From NCBI GenBank assembly GCA_036514635.1, contig DATBWU010000185.1, positions 1 through 29,886 on the forward strand: a DNA stretch of 29,886 nucleotides. The letters run 5' to 3'. A program made the translations under genes and the position numbers. How positions within the stretch are numbered: the first letter of the stretch is position 1; each line of letters starts with the position of its first letter. Positions 7,838 to 16,434 of this stretch are shown here, one piece after another. This stretch comes from DASSFZ01 sp036514635 (GTDB taxonomy: Bacteria > Chloroflexota > Anaerolineae > Fen-1058). The notes under the pieces were generated by a model. That model ran no database searches. It was not told the DNA's origin and was given only the letters and a program-made list of their open reading frames with translations.

Positions 7838-10173
7838 CGAACTACCGTCACGCCGTCGCCGCCTTCGCCGTCCTTGCCCGACTCGACTGCACGGACGACC
7901 GGGTTCTCACGCAGCGCGTCGCGCACGGCTTTGCGCAGGCTGCCCGTGCCCTTGCCGTGAATGACGCGCGTGAACGGCATCCCGGCCAGGTAGGCCGCTT
8001 CCAGATGCTTTTCCAGCTCGCGCAGCGCTTCGTCCGCGCGCAGCCCGCGCAGATCGAGTTCCAGTTTCGCCGCCGTCGCCAGTTGCACGCTGACGTGCGC
8101 TTCGCGCTCGTGCGCCTGTGGCGAGGAGCGCCATTCGAGATCGATCAGCCGCACGCGCGTGCGCATGGAGCCGATGCTCACCTCGGCCGCCTTGCCCGCG
8201 ATCGACAGCACCTGCGCCGTCGCGTCGAGCGGGCGCACCCACACCGTATCGCCGACGCGGATAGGCCGCTGCACGTCGACCTGCGGCATCTCGATCGGCT
8301 CCGGCGGCTCCGGTTCGACCCTCGCTTCGAGCGCGGCGGCGCGCGCCTGCACCGCGTCGAGGTCCGCCTGCCGCGCGGCGCTCAACCGCTTGCGCAGCGA
8401 TTCGATCTCGTCGCTCAACGCGGCGATCTGCCGTGCGGCTTCGTCGCGGGCCTGGTCGAGGAGCGCCGCGCGCTCGCCCTCGATCTTCGCCAGCCGCTCG
8501 CGCAGCTCGCGCGACGCTTTCTGCGCGTCGGCCCGCGCCGACTCGGCAGCCTGCCGCGCCGCTTCGGCCAGCTCGCGCTGGCGATGGATGTCGGCCAGCA
8601 GGTCTTCGGTCTTCAGATCGCCCTCGGCCACCATCGACCGCGCGCTCGACACGATCTCTGCGGGCAGGCGGAGACGGGTGGCGATGGCGAAGGCATTGCT
8701 GCGACCGGGCAGGCCAATCGTTAGCTTGTAAGTCGGTTGCAGGGTTTCCGCGTCGAACTCGACCGAGGCATTGACCGCGCCGGGCGTGCCATGCGCCCAC
8801 ACTTTGAGCTCGGGATAGTGTGTCGCGACGAACGTCACCGCGCCGCGATCGCACAAATGATCGAGCAGCGCGCGCGCCAGCGCCGATCCTTCTGCCGGGT
8901 CGGTGCCCGCGCCGAGCTCGTCCAGCAGCACCAGCGACCGATCGTCCACCTCGTCGAGAAACGACGTGATGTTGACCAGGTGCGACGAGAACGTGGACAG
9001 GCTCTGCTCGATCGACTGCTCGTCGCCGATGTCGGCGAAGACCTTGTCGAAGATCGCCAACGCCGAGCCGTCGCCGGCCGGGATGTGCAGCCCGCACTGG
9101 GCCATCAGCGCCAGCAGGCCGACCGTTTTCAGCGTCACCGTCTTGCCGCCCGTGTTTGGCCCGGTGATCACGACGATGTGCGCGCCTTCTTCCAGCACGA
9201 TGTCGAGCGGGACGACGGTTGCCGGATCGAGCAGCGGATGCCGCGCCTGGCGCAGACCGATTGGCCCGCCGCTGGCCGTGTCGGGCGCACGGAGCAGCGG
9301 CTCGACGCTGCGCGTCGCGTCGGCGTACTTCGCCTTCGCAAAGATCAGGTCGATCTCGGCCAACGCCTCGACCGTGCCGGCGATGATCGCCTCTCGTGCG
9401 CCGACGGCCTGAGACAGCTCGTACAGAATCTTCTGCACCTCGCGCTCTTCTTTGAGCTCCAGCTCGCGCCAGTGGTTGTTCATCTCGACGGTCGCCAGCG
9501 GCTCGATGAACAATGTCGCGCCGGACGCGGATTGATCGTGCACGATGCCGGGGATGCGCCCCTTGAACTCGGCTTTGATCGGGATGACGTACCGTCCCCC
9601 GCGCTGCGTGATGATCGCCTCCTGCAAGTACGGCCCGAAGCGCGGGTTGGTCAGAGTGCGCTGGAGTTTGTCCTGCAGGCGATTGAAGGCGTCGCGCAGC
9701 TCGCGGCGAATACTCGCCAAGGCCGGGCTGGCGTGATCGTGGACCTCGGCATGATCGGAATCGATGCAGCGGCCAATCTCGTTGATCAGGCCGGGCAGGT
9801 CGGCGATGCGTTCGGCGACGGCGGCCAGGCCGGGAAACGGCGCGTCGAGCCGGGTCAGCGTGCGGCGCAATTCGCGCGCGGCGATTAGCGTGCTGCGCAC
9901 GTCGAGCAGTTCCTGCGGCAGCAGCGTGCCGTTGCGCGCGGCGGCCTGCGCGTAAGGCCGAATGTCGTGAACGCCGCCCAGGCCGACGTCGGGCTTGGTG
10001 GCCAGCAGGCGGCGCGCTTCGCTCGTCTCGCGCAGGACGCGCAGGACGGTATCGGGATCGGATGACGGCGTTAGCGCGCGGGCCAGTTCGCTGCCCGCCG
10101 AGAACGAGGTGTAGTTCGCCAGGCGCGTGAGCACCTTGGGTAATTCGAGTGTAGTCCAGTGTTTGGCATTCAT
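7819..10173 (-). CDS. mutS2: MutS2 family ATPase/endonuclease
   Basis: The protein has 784 residues, the usual MutS2 length. The N-terminus (TLELPKVLTRLANYTSFSAG) matches the family. The ATPase core has a Walker A GPNTGGKTVTLKT near residue 335 and a Walker B LVLLDELGAGTDPAEG near 410-425. A long Ala/Glu/Arg-rich coiled coil follows (about 510-620), then a KOW-like beta segment (IRVGDTVWVRPL), and a C-terminal Smr nuclease domain (about 700-784) with LDLRGLRADEAL and HGKGTGSLRKAV. MutS2 acts on recombination intermediates or, as shown in Bacillus, on collided ribosomes; it lacks the mismatch-recognition domain of MutS. It follows the CvpA-family gene on the same strand, an association common in Firmicutes and relatives. 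Confidence 0.95.
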   Translation of the reverse strand: MNAKHWTTLELPKVLTRLANYTSFSAGSELARALTPSSDPDTVLRVLRETSEARRLLATKPDVGLGGVHDIRPYAQAAARNGTLLPQELLDVRSTLIAARELRRTLTRLDAPFPGLAAVAERIADLPGLINEIGRCIDSDHAEVHDHASPALASIRRELRDAFNRLQDKLQRTLTNPRFGPYLQEAIITQRGGRYVIPIKAEFKGRIPGIVHDQSASGATLFIEPLATVEMNNHWRELELKEEREVQKILYELSQAVGAREAIIAGTVEALAEIDLIFAKAKYADATRSVEPLLRAPDTASGGPIGLRQARHPLLDPATVVPLDIVLEEGAHIVVITGPNTGGKTVTLKTVGLLALMAQCGLHIPAGDGSALAIFDKVFADIGDEQSIEQSLSTFSSHLVNITSFLDEVDDRSLVLLDELGAGTDPAEGSALARALLDHLCDRGAVTFVATHYPELKVWAHGTPGAVNASVEFDAETLQPTYKLTIGLPGRSNAFAIATRLRLPAEIVSSARSMVAEGDLKTEDLLADIHRQRELAEAARQAAESARADAQKASRELRERLAKIEGERAALLDQARDEAARQIAALSDEIESLRKRLSAARQADLDAVQARAAALEARVEPEPPEPIEMPQVDVQRPIRVGDTVWVRPLDATAQVLSIAGKAAEVSIGSMRTRVRLIDLEWRSSPQAHEREAHVSVQLATAAKLELDLRGLRADEALRELEKHLEAAYLAGMPFTRVIHGKGTGSLRKAVRDALRENPVVRAVESGKDGEGGDGVTVVRLITDY

Positions 10174-10209
10174 GGATGCGTTTCGTGTTGTCAGTCTTGT
10201 TGAGCAAAA

Positions 10210-10271
10210 CGTGAAGCGTAAAACGTGATGACATGAAGAGTGAATTCACGTTTTACGTTTCACGCTTCACG
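10210..10271. repeat. Imperfect inverted repeat of GTGAAGCGTAAAAC-type units
   Basis: CGTAAAACGTGA (10217-10228) pairs exactly with 10246-10257, and CGTGAAGCGT (10210-10219) pairs with 10262-10271; the right arm carries a few extra bases. It lies between mutS2 and the CvpA-family gene. It looks like one more family of short intergenic palindromes. Confidence 0.7.
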
Positions 10272-10282
10272 CACTACGCAAC

Positions 10283-10314
10283 AAAAAGCGGCGATGCTTG
10301 CCGGCGCGCCGCTT
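10283..10314 (-). terminator. Rho-independent terminator after the CvpA-family gene
   Basis: On the minus strand AAGCGGCG (10314-10307) and CGCCGCTT (10293-10286) form an 8-bp stem, followed by TTT and GTT. It is 29 bases past the stop of the CvpA-family gene and would separate it from mutS2. Confidence 0.6.
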
Positions 10315-10342
10315 GAATCGTTCTGGGTTTCGGATCGGACAC

Positions 10343-10894
10343 TCAACCCGTGACGAAGAACGAGAGCGGGTTCGGCAGCCCCGTCGGGAACAGGATACGC
10401 AACAGGCGCGCCGGAATGGCGAAGAAGTCTCTTAGGAACACGACAAGATTAGACGACCCGTACCAGTCTCCGATCAGGCCGGCTCCTGGCGTACCCATCA
10501 ACGCCTGGTTGATGTATCCGAGGCTGTGGACGATAAGCGCCAGCGCCAGCAGCGTCCAGACGGGTGCAATAAGGAACCCCAGCACGTTATCGGCCAGGCC
10601 AATCGCCCGAATGCGCGTGTTGGGAAACGTGTGTCGGAACAGCGCCTCCAGGATCGCGTAAATCGCGATGAGCAGTGCGGCGAACACAATGCCGGTCGGC
10701 GTCTGGGCCGGAGCGCCCGCGCGCTCCACAAAGACACCGACCAACACCGGCGCGATCAACCCGGCGAACGCCGTCGCCAGAAAGAGCGCGAGGGTGCCCA
10801 AGATCGTCCGAATGAAGCCGCGCCGCAGACCCAGAAGCAGTCCGCCCAACCCGCCCAGCAGCACCAGGAAATCGAAAATGATGTTGAGGATCAT
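10343..10894 (-). CDS. CvpA-family membrane protein
   Basis: The protein (183 residues) has four hydrophobic segments and starts MILNIIFDFLVLLGGLGGLL, then LRRGFIRTILGTLALFLAT. This start (short helix, then a G-x-RRGF turn) is the hallmark of the CvpA/colicin V production family. The biochemical role is not settled; E. coli CvpA affects colicin V export and envelope resistance. The open frame runs further upstream to 11155, but the ATG at 10894 fits the family start and the promoter at 10938-10966. mutS2 lies downstream on the same strand. Confidence 0.8.
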   Translation of the reverse strand: MILNIIFDFLVLLGGLGGLLLGLRRGFIRTILGTLALFLATAFAGLIAPVLVGVFVERAGAPAQTPTGIVFAALLIAIYAILEALFRHTFPNTRIRAIGLADNVLGFLIAPVWTLLALALIVHSLGYINQALMGTPGAGLIGDWYGSSNLVVFLRDFFAIPARLLRILFPTGLPNPLSFFVTG

Positions 10895-10937
10895 GAACGC
10901 TCTCACGCAGCACGATTCACGCAGCCGCGCAGGGCGG

Positions 10938-10966
10938 AGTATAGCATAACTGGAATGAGTGGCAAA
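10938..10966 (-). promoter_or_regulatory. Promoter for the CvpA-family gene
   Basis: On the minus strand, TTTGCC (10966-10961) is followed after 17 bases by TATACT (10943-10938) with an upstream TGC, making an extended -10 of the form TGCTATACT. The expected start lies about 37 bases before the ATG at 10894. Confidence 0.6.
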
Positions 10967-11001
10967 GAGAGGTCGAACTTCGGGCGACAGCGATAGGATT
11001 G

Positions 11002-12090
11002 CTAAGGGCGTTGCCCGAGGAAAGCCTGAACGACCGACGCGATCGCATCGCGGTTGGGGATGAGGACGCTGGCGCCGTTCGGAGTCGTCCACGACACTGC
11101 CATCTGATCGTCGATGCGGTATGCGGCGATGCTCTCGCGCGGGATGTCGTTCCACACTTTGGCGACGGTGGCGATCTCGGCGACGGTCAAATCGCTCTCA
11201 TACGATCCGGCGACCGCGTCGAGCAAGGCGGGCAGTTGCGTGAGCGCGCCGAGGCTGAGCGCTTTGTCGCGCACGGCGAGGATCACCTGCTGCTGTCGCT
11301 GCAAGCGGCCGAAGTCGCTGTCCTGATGCCGCGTGCGGACGTACTTCAGCGCGAGTTCGCCGTTCAGGTGCTGCGGCCCGGCTTCAATGACCAGCACCTC
11401 GGTGCGATAGTCGTCGGTCGGGTATTCGTTATCCACGATGCGCTTCGGCACATTCACGTCGATACCGCCCAGCGCGTCGATCGTTTTCCTGAAGCCGTCG
11501 AAGTCGATCAGGACGTATCGGTCGACAGGGATGCCCAGGTTCAGCGCGAGGGTGTCCTTGGCCGCCTGCGCACCGCTGCCCGGCACGCCGTTGGCCTCGC
11601 CATAGAAGTAGGCTGTATTGATCCGATCGACGCGCTCCGTGCCAGCGAGTGGCACGTACAGATCGCGCGGAATCGACAGCATCGCGGCGGTCTTCGCCTG
11701 CGGGTCGAGGGTGATCAGCGTGATCGCGTCGGTGCGAGTCGGCACGTTGCCCTGCGACGGTCGCCGGTCGATGCCCATCAGCAGGATCGTCACGCGCCCC
11801 CGATTGGGGACCGGCCACACGTCTTCACCGCGAATCACCACATCGACGATCTGCTGGATCGATTCGACGCGCTGCTGGACGGTCTTGCCCAGTACCTGAT
11901 CGCGCAGAGCCAACACCCGTTCCGGCCCGATGGCGATGAGCGTAAAACTCAATGCCGCGCAAAACAAGACCATCAAGCCGAGCAGCCCACTGAGAATGAC
12001 CAGCCAGATCGGTGTGCGCGCAGGCCGCACTCGCGCTACAGGAGGCCGAAACGCCGGTCGAGGCTGTGTGGCTTCCGTTTCATCCCTCAT
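11002..12090 (-). CDS. LytR-CpsA-Psr (LCP) family envelope glycopolymer transferase
   Basis: The protein (362 residues) has a short Arg/Pro-rich cytoplasmic tail, one membrane segment (about residues 28-54) and an extracytoplasmic LCP domain from about residue 95. Family motifs are visible: ILLMGIDRR, RTDAITLITLD, SIPRDLYVPL, an NTAYFYG loop, DFDGFRKTIDALGGIDVNVP and RTRHQDSDFGRLQRQQQVI. LCP enzymes move polyprenyl-linked glycopolymers onto the cell wall or similar acceptors, using Arg/Asp residues that hold the pyrophosphate; these are present. The ATG at 12090 overlaps the end of the upstream Nudix gene by 11 bases, so the two are translationally coupled. The frame extends upstream to 12168 but that part belongs to the Nudix gene. 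In a lineage with little or no peptidoglycan the acceptor is an open question. Confidence 0.88.
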   Translation of the reverse strand: MRDETEATQPRPAFRPPVARVRPARTPIWLVILSGLLGLMVLFCAALSFTLIAIGPERVLALRDQVLGKTVQQRVESIQQIVDVVIRGEDVWPVPNRGRVTILLMGIDRRPSQGNVPTRTDAITLITLDPQAKTAAMLSIPRDLYVPLAGTERVDRINTAYFYGEANGVPGSGAQAAKDTLALNLGIPVDRYVLIDFDGFRKTIDALGGIDVNVPKRIVDNEYPTDDYRTEVLVIEAGPQHLNGELALKYVRTRHQDSDFGRLQRQQQVILAVRDKALSLGALTQLPALLDAVAGSYESDLTVAEIATVAKVWNDIPRESIAAYRIDDQMAVSWTTPNGASVLIPNRDAIASVVQAFLGQRP

Positions 12091-12607
12091 TCTTCGTCCT
12101 TTGCTCTGCGCACCAGCGCAGCAACACCCGTCGCGTCGACGCGAAGGCGATCTGGTGCGGAAGCGCACCCGGCGTGAAAAATGCCAGCTCCGAGGCGTCG
12201 TCGCCGGCTCTCAACTCGCCCGATACCATTTCAGCGCGATACAGGATCAGCACGCCCGGCCCGCGCGGATCGGCGGTGATGTGGTACACACCGAACAATC
12301 CCGTTACGCGCACGACCAATCCGGTTTCCTCGTAGCATTCGCGGATGGCGCACGCGACCGGCCCTTCGTCGATCTCCATGTAACCGGCGGGCAGCGCCCA
12401 GTAGCCCTTCTTCGGATCGACCGAACGCTGCACCAGCAACACCGCACCAGCGCGCTCGATCAGCGCGCCCGTGGCGACCTTCGGCTCGCGGAAAAAGACA
12501 AAGTCGCACTCCGGGCAGACGCGACGCATCCGCGCGAACATGAATCGATCGACGAGGGCGTGCCCGCAGCGCGGACAGTAATTTATCGCAACGGTTGAAT
12601 CGGGCAT
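12080..12607 (-). CDS. Nudix hydrolase with N-terminal zinc ribbon
   Basis: The protein (175 residues) has a four-Cys zinc ribbon (C11, C14, C31, C34) and then a Nudix domain. The Nudix box at about 75-97, GYMEIDEGPVACAIRE followed by CYEETGL, fits GX5EX7REUXEEXGU exactly, so it should be an active Mg2+-dependent pyrophosphohydrolase. The zinc ribbon plus Nudix layout resembles NudC-like and FAD/ADP-ribose hydrolases, but the NudC motif after the box is not seen, so the substrate is unknown. The final residues (RTKNEG) and the stop come from a purine-rich repeat word also seen at two other gene ends in this window. The LCP gene overlaps its end. Confidence 0.85.
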   Translation of the reverse strand: MPDSTVAINYCPRCGHALVDRFMFARMRRVCPECDFVFFREPKVATGALIERAGAVLLVQRSVDPKKGYWALPAGYMEIDEGPVACAIRECYEETGLVVRVTGLFGVYHITADPRGPGVLILYRAEMVSGELRAGDDASELAFFTPGALPHQIAFASTRRVLLRWCAEQRTKNEG

Positions 12608-12609
12608 AG

Positions 12610-12644
12610 AAAAGAAACCCGGTCTCCCCAGGAAACCGGGTTTC
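12610..12644 (-). terminator. Rho-independent terminator after the anti-sigma gene
   Basis: GAAACCCGGT (12614-12623) and ACCGGGTTTC (12635-12644) form a perfect 10-bp stem. On the minus strand TTTT (12613-12610) follows. It lies 13 bases past the anti-sigma stop and just before the Nudix ATG at 12607. Confidence 0.75.
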
Positions 12645-12657
12645 TCTCTACCTCATC

Positions 12658-13422
12658 CTAGTGAATCCGTAAGCGCACGATCAGCGTGGCTGCCGCTAGC
12701 ACGACTGTGATTCCCGCCAGCCCGAACACGGCAACGCGCAGCGCGTCGATCTGTTGAGCGGTGGTGACGGTATTCGTCGTTGTCACGGCGGGTCCCGGCT
12801 CGGGAGTCGGCTCGACTGCGTTGCGCGCTTGCCCGACATCGGCGAGCGCTTGTTCAGTCACCACAGTCGTTGCCTCAGCCGCTGCCGCCGGAGCCGGGGC
12901 CGGCGTGGCGGTTACAGCCGTAGTGCTTTCGAGCGCGAGTGCCGTCGGGGCGCCCGTCGCTGTTGGCGTTGCGGCCGGCGCAGCCACGCCAAATGGTTCG
13001 GGCGTTGGCACTTCGGTCACCTGCGCTTCCGTCAATCTCGCACTCACCACCGTTTCCGCCGCAGGCATCGCCGGGACCAGCCGGGATGCCGTCGCCAGAT
13101 CGCCGACGAGCGCGAAGGCGAACAACGCCATGGCCGCGACGGTTGCTAATCTCATCGCCGGATAGAGACGCAGGGTGAGGCTCGGCTTGCGCGCCATCGA
13201 ACGCGGCAGCGCGAACGAGCGCGGCGCTTTCACCGCCGGCAGCCTGCGAGTCATCCGTACTGCCGTTTTCAGGATTTCGAATTTCTCGCGCGCGTCAGGA
13301 TGTGCAGCCAGATACCGCTCGAGGAACTCCCGCTCCCCGGCGGTCACCTGTCCATCGATGTAGGGCGAGAACAACTCCTCGGCCCGCTGTTCATCCGTCA
13401 ACTTCTTACCGAAGAATCTCAT
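12658..13422 (-). CDS. Membrane anti-sigma factor (partner of the ECF sigma)
   Basis: The protein (254 residues) starts MRFFGKKLTDEQRAEELF. Residues 1-65 resemble the sigma-binding anti-sigma domain (LFSPYIDGQVTAGEREFLERYLAAHPD) but have no Cys, so this is a zinc-free version. A membrane segment follows at about 91-113. Residues 115-225 are very rich in Ala, Thr and Pro and likely lie outside the membrane. A second hydrophobic segment (about 229-250) ends the protein. It follows the ECF sigma gene on the same strand after 145 bp, the usual pairing. The ATG at 13422 was chosen over an upstream in-frame start at 13497 because the conserved domain begins right after it. Confidence 0.75.
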   Translation of the reverse strand: MRFFGKKLTDEQRAEELFSPYIDGQVTAGEREFLERYLAAHPDAREKFEILKTAVRMTRRLPAVKAPRSFALPRSMARKPSLTLRLYPAMRLATVAAMALFAFALVGDLATASRLVPAMPAAETVVSARLTEAQVTEVPTPEPFGVAAPAATPTATGAPTALALESTTAVTATPAPAPAAAAEATTVVTEQALADVGQARNAVEPTPEPGPAVTTTNTVTTAQQIDALRVAVFGLAGITVVLAAATLIVRLRIH

Positions 13423-13498
13423 CCCAATACCTTTCACGGTTCCGAACCCGGGCTTCGATCCGACCGCAGACCGCGCAGAGTATACACTGCTCCTCAAT

Positions 13499-13533
13499 CC
13501 CTCCGCGTTCTCGGCGTTCTCAGCGGTGAATCC
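13499..13533. repeat. Dispersed GAGAACGC-type repeat
   Basis: On the minus strand the stretch reads CGCTGAGAACGC, CGAGAACGCGGAG, a purine-rich word family similar to the GCAAAGAACGCAAAGG unit near 15846. It fills part of the 145-bp gap between sigma and anti-sigma genes. Confidence 0.4.
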
Positions 13534-13567
13534 CAGCCCCTTTCAAGTTATCTCAGCCAGATGAGCA

Positions 13568-14176
13568 CTACTGTACTTCCTGCTCGGCTTTAAGACGCGA
13601 TATACCTGGTAGAAGTTCCCCGCTGGCCATCAGGTAGTCGCGCAGCTTGGCGCGTGCGCGGCTGAGACGTGATTTGACCGTGCCCAGATTGGCCCCTGTG
13701 ATTGTAGCGATCTCTTCGTAACTCATGCCCTGTACGTCGGACAGTACCAGGGTCACGCGCTGATCGGGAGGCAGCGTCTCGATGCCAGCCTGGATAACAT
13801 CGGCCAGCTCGCGCTGCTCGGCGCGGTCTTCCGGGGTTGCCTGACCGTCGGGGATGTCGTACTCGATCTCGGTGTCGCTGTCGTCCACCAGTCCTTCGAG
13901 CGACATGGCCGGCCGCCGCTTGCGACGGCGTAACTCGTCGTAGCAGGCGTTGGTGACGATGCGGTAGATCCACGACTTGAACGATTCGCCTCGGAACGCA
14001 GCCATGTGCTTGTAGGCGGAGATGAACGCTTCTTGCGCGGCGTCCGCTGCCGCAGCCTCATCGCCCATGATACGATAGGCCAGGTTGTATACTTGGTGCT
14101 GGTAAGCCACCACCAGCGTATTGAAGGCGTCGAGATCGCCTCGCCGCGCGGATTCGATGAGAGCCGGCTCGTTCAT
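13568..14176 (-). CDS. ECF-type RNA polymerase sigma factor
   Basis: The protein (202 residues) has region sigma-2 at about 20-90, with YRIMGDEAAAADAAQEAFI and FKSWIYRIVTNACYDELRRRK. An acidic linker (93-120) follows, then region sigma-4 at about 134-185, with LPPDQRVTLVLSDVQGMSYE and the helix-turn-helix EIATITGANLGTVKSRLSRA. This is the two-domain ECF architecture (SigE/RpoE-like). It is held by the membrane anti-sigma encoded downstream. The gene diverges from the secreted protein at 14332 across a 155-bp gap, which is a plausible target. The ATG at 14176 starts MNEPALIESARRGD, typical of the family. Confidence 0.92.
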   Translation of the reverse strand: MNEPALIESARRGDLDAFNTLVVAYQHQVYNLAYRIMGDEAAAADAAQEAFISAYKHMAAFRGESFKSWIYRIVTNACYDELRRRKRRPAMSLEGLVDDSDTEIEYDIPDGQATPEDRAEQRELADVIQAGIETLPPDQRVTLVLSDVQGMSYEEIATITGANLGTVKSRLSRARAKLRDYLMASGELLPGISRLKAEQEVQ

Positions 14177-14331
14177 CGTAGCCGATTGTAGCATGAACGA
14201 AGCAAAAGTCGAAGCCAGGTGTTCCAACTACTTTAGTAGCGGAGTTGTGTGACCAATTGCGGATAGCCTCAAACCGATCCGATCGTGTAGGGTTAGGAAT
14301 GGCGTAGATAAGCAACGCACATAGGAGGGGC

Positions 14332-15804
14332 ATGAAAAAGTCGCTACTGTTAACGATCGTCTCGATAGTATGTGTTGTTGCCTTTCTGTTGTCCGGTGTG
14401 GTTGCCGGGCAATCGCGCGTGTCGACCGGCAAGAGCGAGTTGGCAGCGGAGCAACCGGCGGACGGCTCGACGGTCTATCTGCCGATGATCTTGAGCCAGC
14501 GGACCTTGCGTCGCGTCAACGCGCCATATTTCAACGTGCCCGATATCGCCGAGAGCAAGTTCCCTGAAACGGCTATTTTCTGGTTTGGGCGGGTGTCGTC
14601 GATCGAGAATTACGCCGACGTGCGTATCGGCTACAACAACACCGAGCTGTACGTGTATCTGGCCGCGTTCGATCGACGGCTGTGGTACGATACCACGCCC
14701 TCGCCGAATGACATGACTCGGTGGGATGCGGTCACTCTCTTGTTGAACATGGATGGCGCGACGGGCGGCGCGCCTGGGGCAAACGCATATCGCTTCATTG
14801 CTCAGCTGAATTGGTGGGAGCCACGCACAGCCTATCAGGCCGCCTTTCGGGGCAACGGTTCTGGTTGGCTGACGGCGAGCGTGCCACTGACGACTACGGC
14901 GGGCTGGCGCGGTAATGCGCCGCTGGATGGCGTTGACGATCGTGGCTGGGCGGCGGGGTTTCACGTTCCGTTCACCAGTCTGGGCCTATCCGGCCCGCCG
15001 TCGCAGGGTAGCATTTGGGGCATAGGGGTGGTGCTGCACGATCGAGATGATGCCGCCGGAACACCGATCGCGGACAAGTCCTGGCCCGAGACGCTGAGCG
15101 TAGACAGTCCAGGCACCTGGGGACAATTGGTCTTCGGGTTGCCGACGTATGCCACGCCGCCGGTTGCCTCGCGTACCACCACCACCATTCGCCACAAGTT
15201 GAACGGCGCTACCGTGACCGATGCGGCGGTCGGAGGCACCACCGGCAATCTCTGTCCTGGAGATTCCAATTACATCTGGAATGTGTGGGGAGAGGATAAC
15301 TTCGGCGGCTCGGCTGACTTCAACCTCCAGAATCAGGCCGATGTAGCCGATTGGCCTTGCTTTGCCAAATACTACGTCACCTTTCCCCTGGATGCCATTC
15401 CTCCAGGCAAGGTGATCGTTTCGGCGACACTGACGTTGCACCAATACGGCGGATCGGGCGAGCCAGGCGAGGCCCAGCCGTCGCTCATTCAGGTCTTCAC
15501 CATCGCCGAGGGGTGGAATGAGTCGAGTCTGACGTGGAACAATGCGCCGTTGGCCCTGGAGAATGTCAGCCGGGCCTGGGTCGATCCCATGAGCGTTCCA
15601 CTCGTGTGGCCGGGCGTTCCCTGGACCTGGGATGTGAGTCGCGCCGTGGCGCAGGCGTATGCGAATAACGAGCAGCAATTGCGCCTGGCTCTTTACGAAG
15701 CCGACGGCGCTTATCACAGTGGCAAGTATTTTGTGGCATCCGATACCGGGGATTGGAATGACGCGGGACGCCCGACCCTGCGAGTGACGTGGGGCAATCC
15801 TTGA
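14332..15804 (+). CDS. Secreted protein with CBM9/DOMON-like and DNRLRE domains
   Basis: The protein (490 residues) has a clear signal peptide (MKKSLLLTIVSIVCVVAFLL, cleavage near VVAG) and a short linker ending in VYLPMILSQR, a motif often seen in Chloroflexota secreted proteins. Residues about 65-270 look like a CBM9/DOMON-type beta sandwich (APYFNVPDIAESKF, DVRIGYNNTELYVYLAAFDR). Residues about 285-490 match the DNRLRE/disaggregatase-related beta sandwich, with YYVTFPLDAIPPGKVIVSAT, EGWNESSLTWNN and FVASDTGDWNDAGRPTLRV. The likely place is the cell surface or medium, with a binding rather than catalytic role; no active site is evident. A strong ribosome site, AGGAGGGG, precedes the ATG. 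It is divergent from the ECF sigma gene. Confidence 0.8.
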   Translation: MKKSLLLTIVSIVCVVAFLLSGVVAGQSRVSTGKSELAAEQPADGSTVYLPMILSQRTLRRVNAPYFNVPDIAESKFPETAIFWFGRVSSIENYADVRIGYNNTELYVYLAAFDRRLWYDTTPSPNDMTRWDAVTLLLNMDGATGGAPGANAYRFIAQLNWWEPRTAYQAAFRGNGSGWLTASVPLTTTAGWRGNAPLDGVDDRGWAAGFHVPFTSLGLSGPPSQGSIWGIGVVLHDRDDAAGTPIADKSWPETLSVDSPGTWGQLVFGLPTYATPPVASRTTTTIRHKLNGATVTDAAVGGTTGNLCPGDSNYIWNVWGEDNFGGSADFNLQNQADVADWPCFAKYYVTFPLDAIPPGKVIVSATLTLHQYGGSGEPGEAQPSLIQVFTIAEGWNESSLTWNNAPLALENVSRAWVDPMSVPLVWPGVPWTWDVSRAVAQAYANNEQQLRLALYEADGAYHSGKYFVASDTGDWNDAGRPTLRVTWGNP

Positions 15805-15845
15805 GCCAGGATGGAAAGGGCTCTATCGACTCTGGCGGGAATTGA

Positions 15846-15935
15846 ACCGCAAAGAACGCAAAGGACGCCAAGATTTTCCGATGCTTTGCGCTCGCCTGCC
15901 CCGCACGCTGTTGGCGGGGTTGCGCCCTTTGCGGT
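15846..15935. repeat. Short element bounded by ACCGCAAAG inverted repeats
   Basis: ACCGCAAAG (15846-15854) and CTTTGCGGT (15927-15935) are exact inverted 9-mers. The left side continues as a GCAAAGAACGCAAAGGACGC tract. It fills most of the 185-bp gap between the secreted protein and rplT and belongs with the other gene-border repeats. Confidence 0.5.
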
Positions 15936-15990
15936 GAGGCTTTCCCCGGCCAACCCGGTAGAGCCATGGAAAGTAAACCGGGCAGATGCG

Positions 15991-16341
15991 TCAGGCGTTC
16001 TTCGCCGTTTCCGCCAGTTTGGCGAACGCGGCGGCATCACGCACGGCCATATCGGCCAGCACTTTGCGATCGAGCGTGACGCCGGCCTTCTTCAGCCCGG
16101 CCATCAGGCGGCTGTAGGACAGGCCGTTCGATCGCGCGGCGGCGTTAATGCGCGTAATCCATAACTGGCGGAACTGGCGCTTGCGCTGGCGTCGATCGCG
16201 GAACGCATAGTACAGCGAGTGCAGCATCGCTTCGTGGGCTTTTCGCCACAATCGACGGCGCGCACCGCGCTGGCCTTTGGTGAGTTGCTTGACTTTGTTG
16301 TGACGCCGGCGCAGGTTGGGGCCGGCTTTTGCGCGTGGCAT
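15991..16341 (-). CDS. rplT: 50S ribosomal protein L20
   Basis: The protein (116 residues, standard length) starts [17 protein letters not shown] and contains [54 protein letters not shown] and [14 protein letters not shown], all L20 signatures. L20 binds 23S rRNA early in 50S assembly and in several bacteria represses its own operon. It is the last gene of infC-rpmI-rplT but is unusually far (223 bp) from rpmI, because a MITE-like element sits between them. Confidence 0.98.
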   Translation of the reverse strand: MPRAKAGPNLRRRHNKVKQLTKGQRGARRRLWRKAHEAMLHSLYYAFRDRRQRKRQFRQLWITRINAAARSNGLSYSRLMAGLKKAGVTLDRKVLADMAVRDAAAFAKLAETAKNA

Positions 16342-16434
16342 ATCGGGTCACCTTCTTCGTCAGGATTTCCCTCGGCCAGCCGATGGCGGCCTGCGGGGAG
16401 GTGACGCCCTTTTTCTCCTATCCACCGCTGCTAA

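Noticed and set aside
8737..9888. A 383-codon plus-strand frame antisense to mutS2
   Set aside because: Arg/Asp/Gln-rich shadow with no recognisable motif.
7907..10249. A 780-codon second frame on the minus strand through mutS2
   Set aside because: It is an Arg/Ala/Gly-rich shifted frame of mutS2; all MutS2 motifs lie in the other frame.
10999..12177. A 392-codon plus-strand frame opposite the LCP gene
   Set aside because: The minus strand encodes an intact LCP protein; the plus frame has no motif or ribosome site.
15936..15990. Possible rplT terminator using CCCGGT and ACCGGG words
   Set aside because: The stem is short with a long loop and no T-run on the minus strand, so it is not called.
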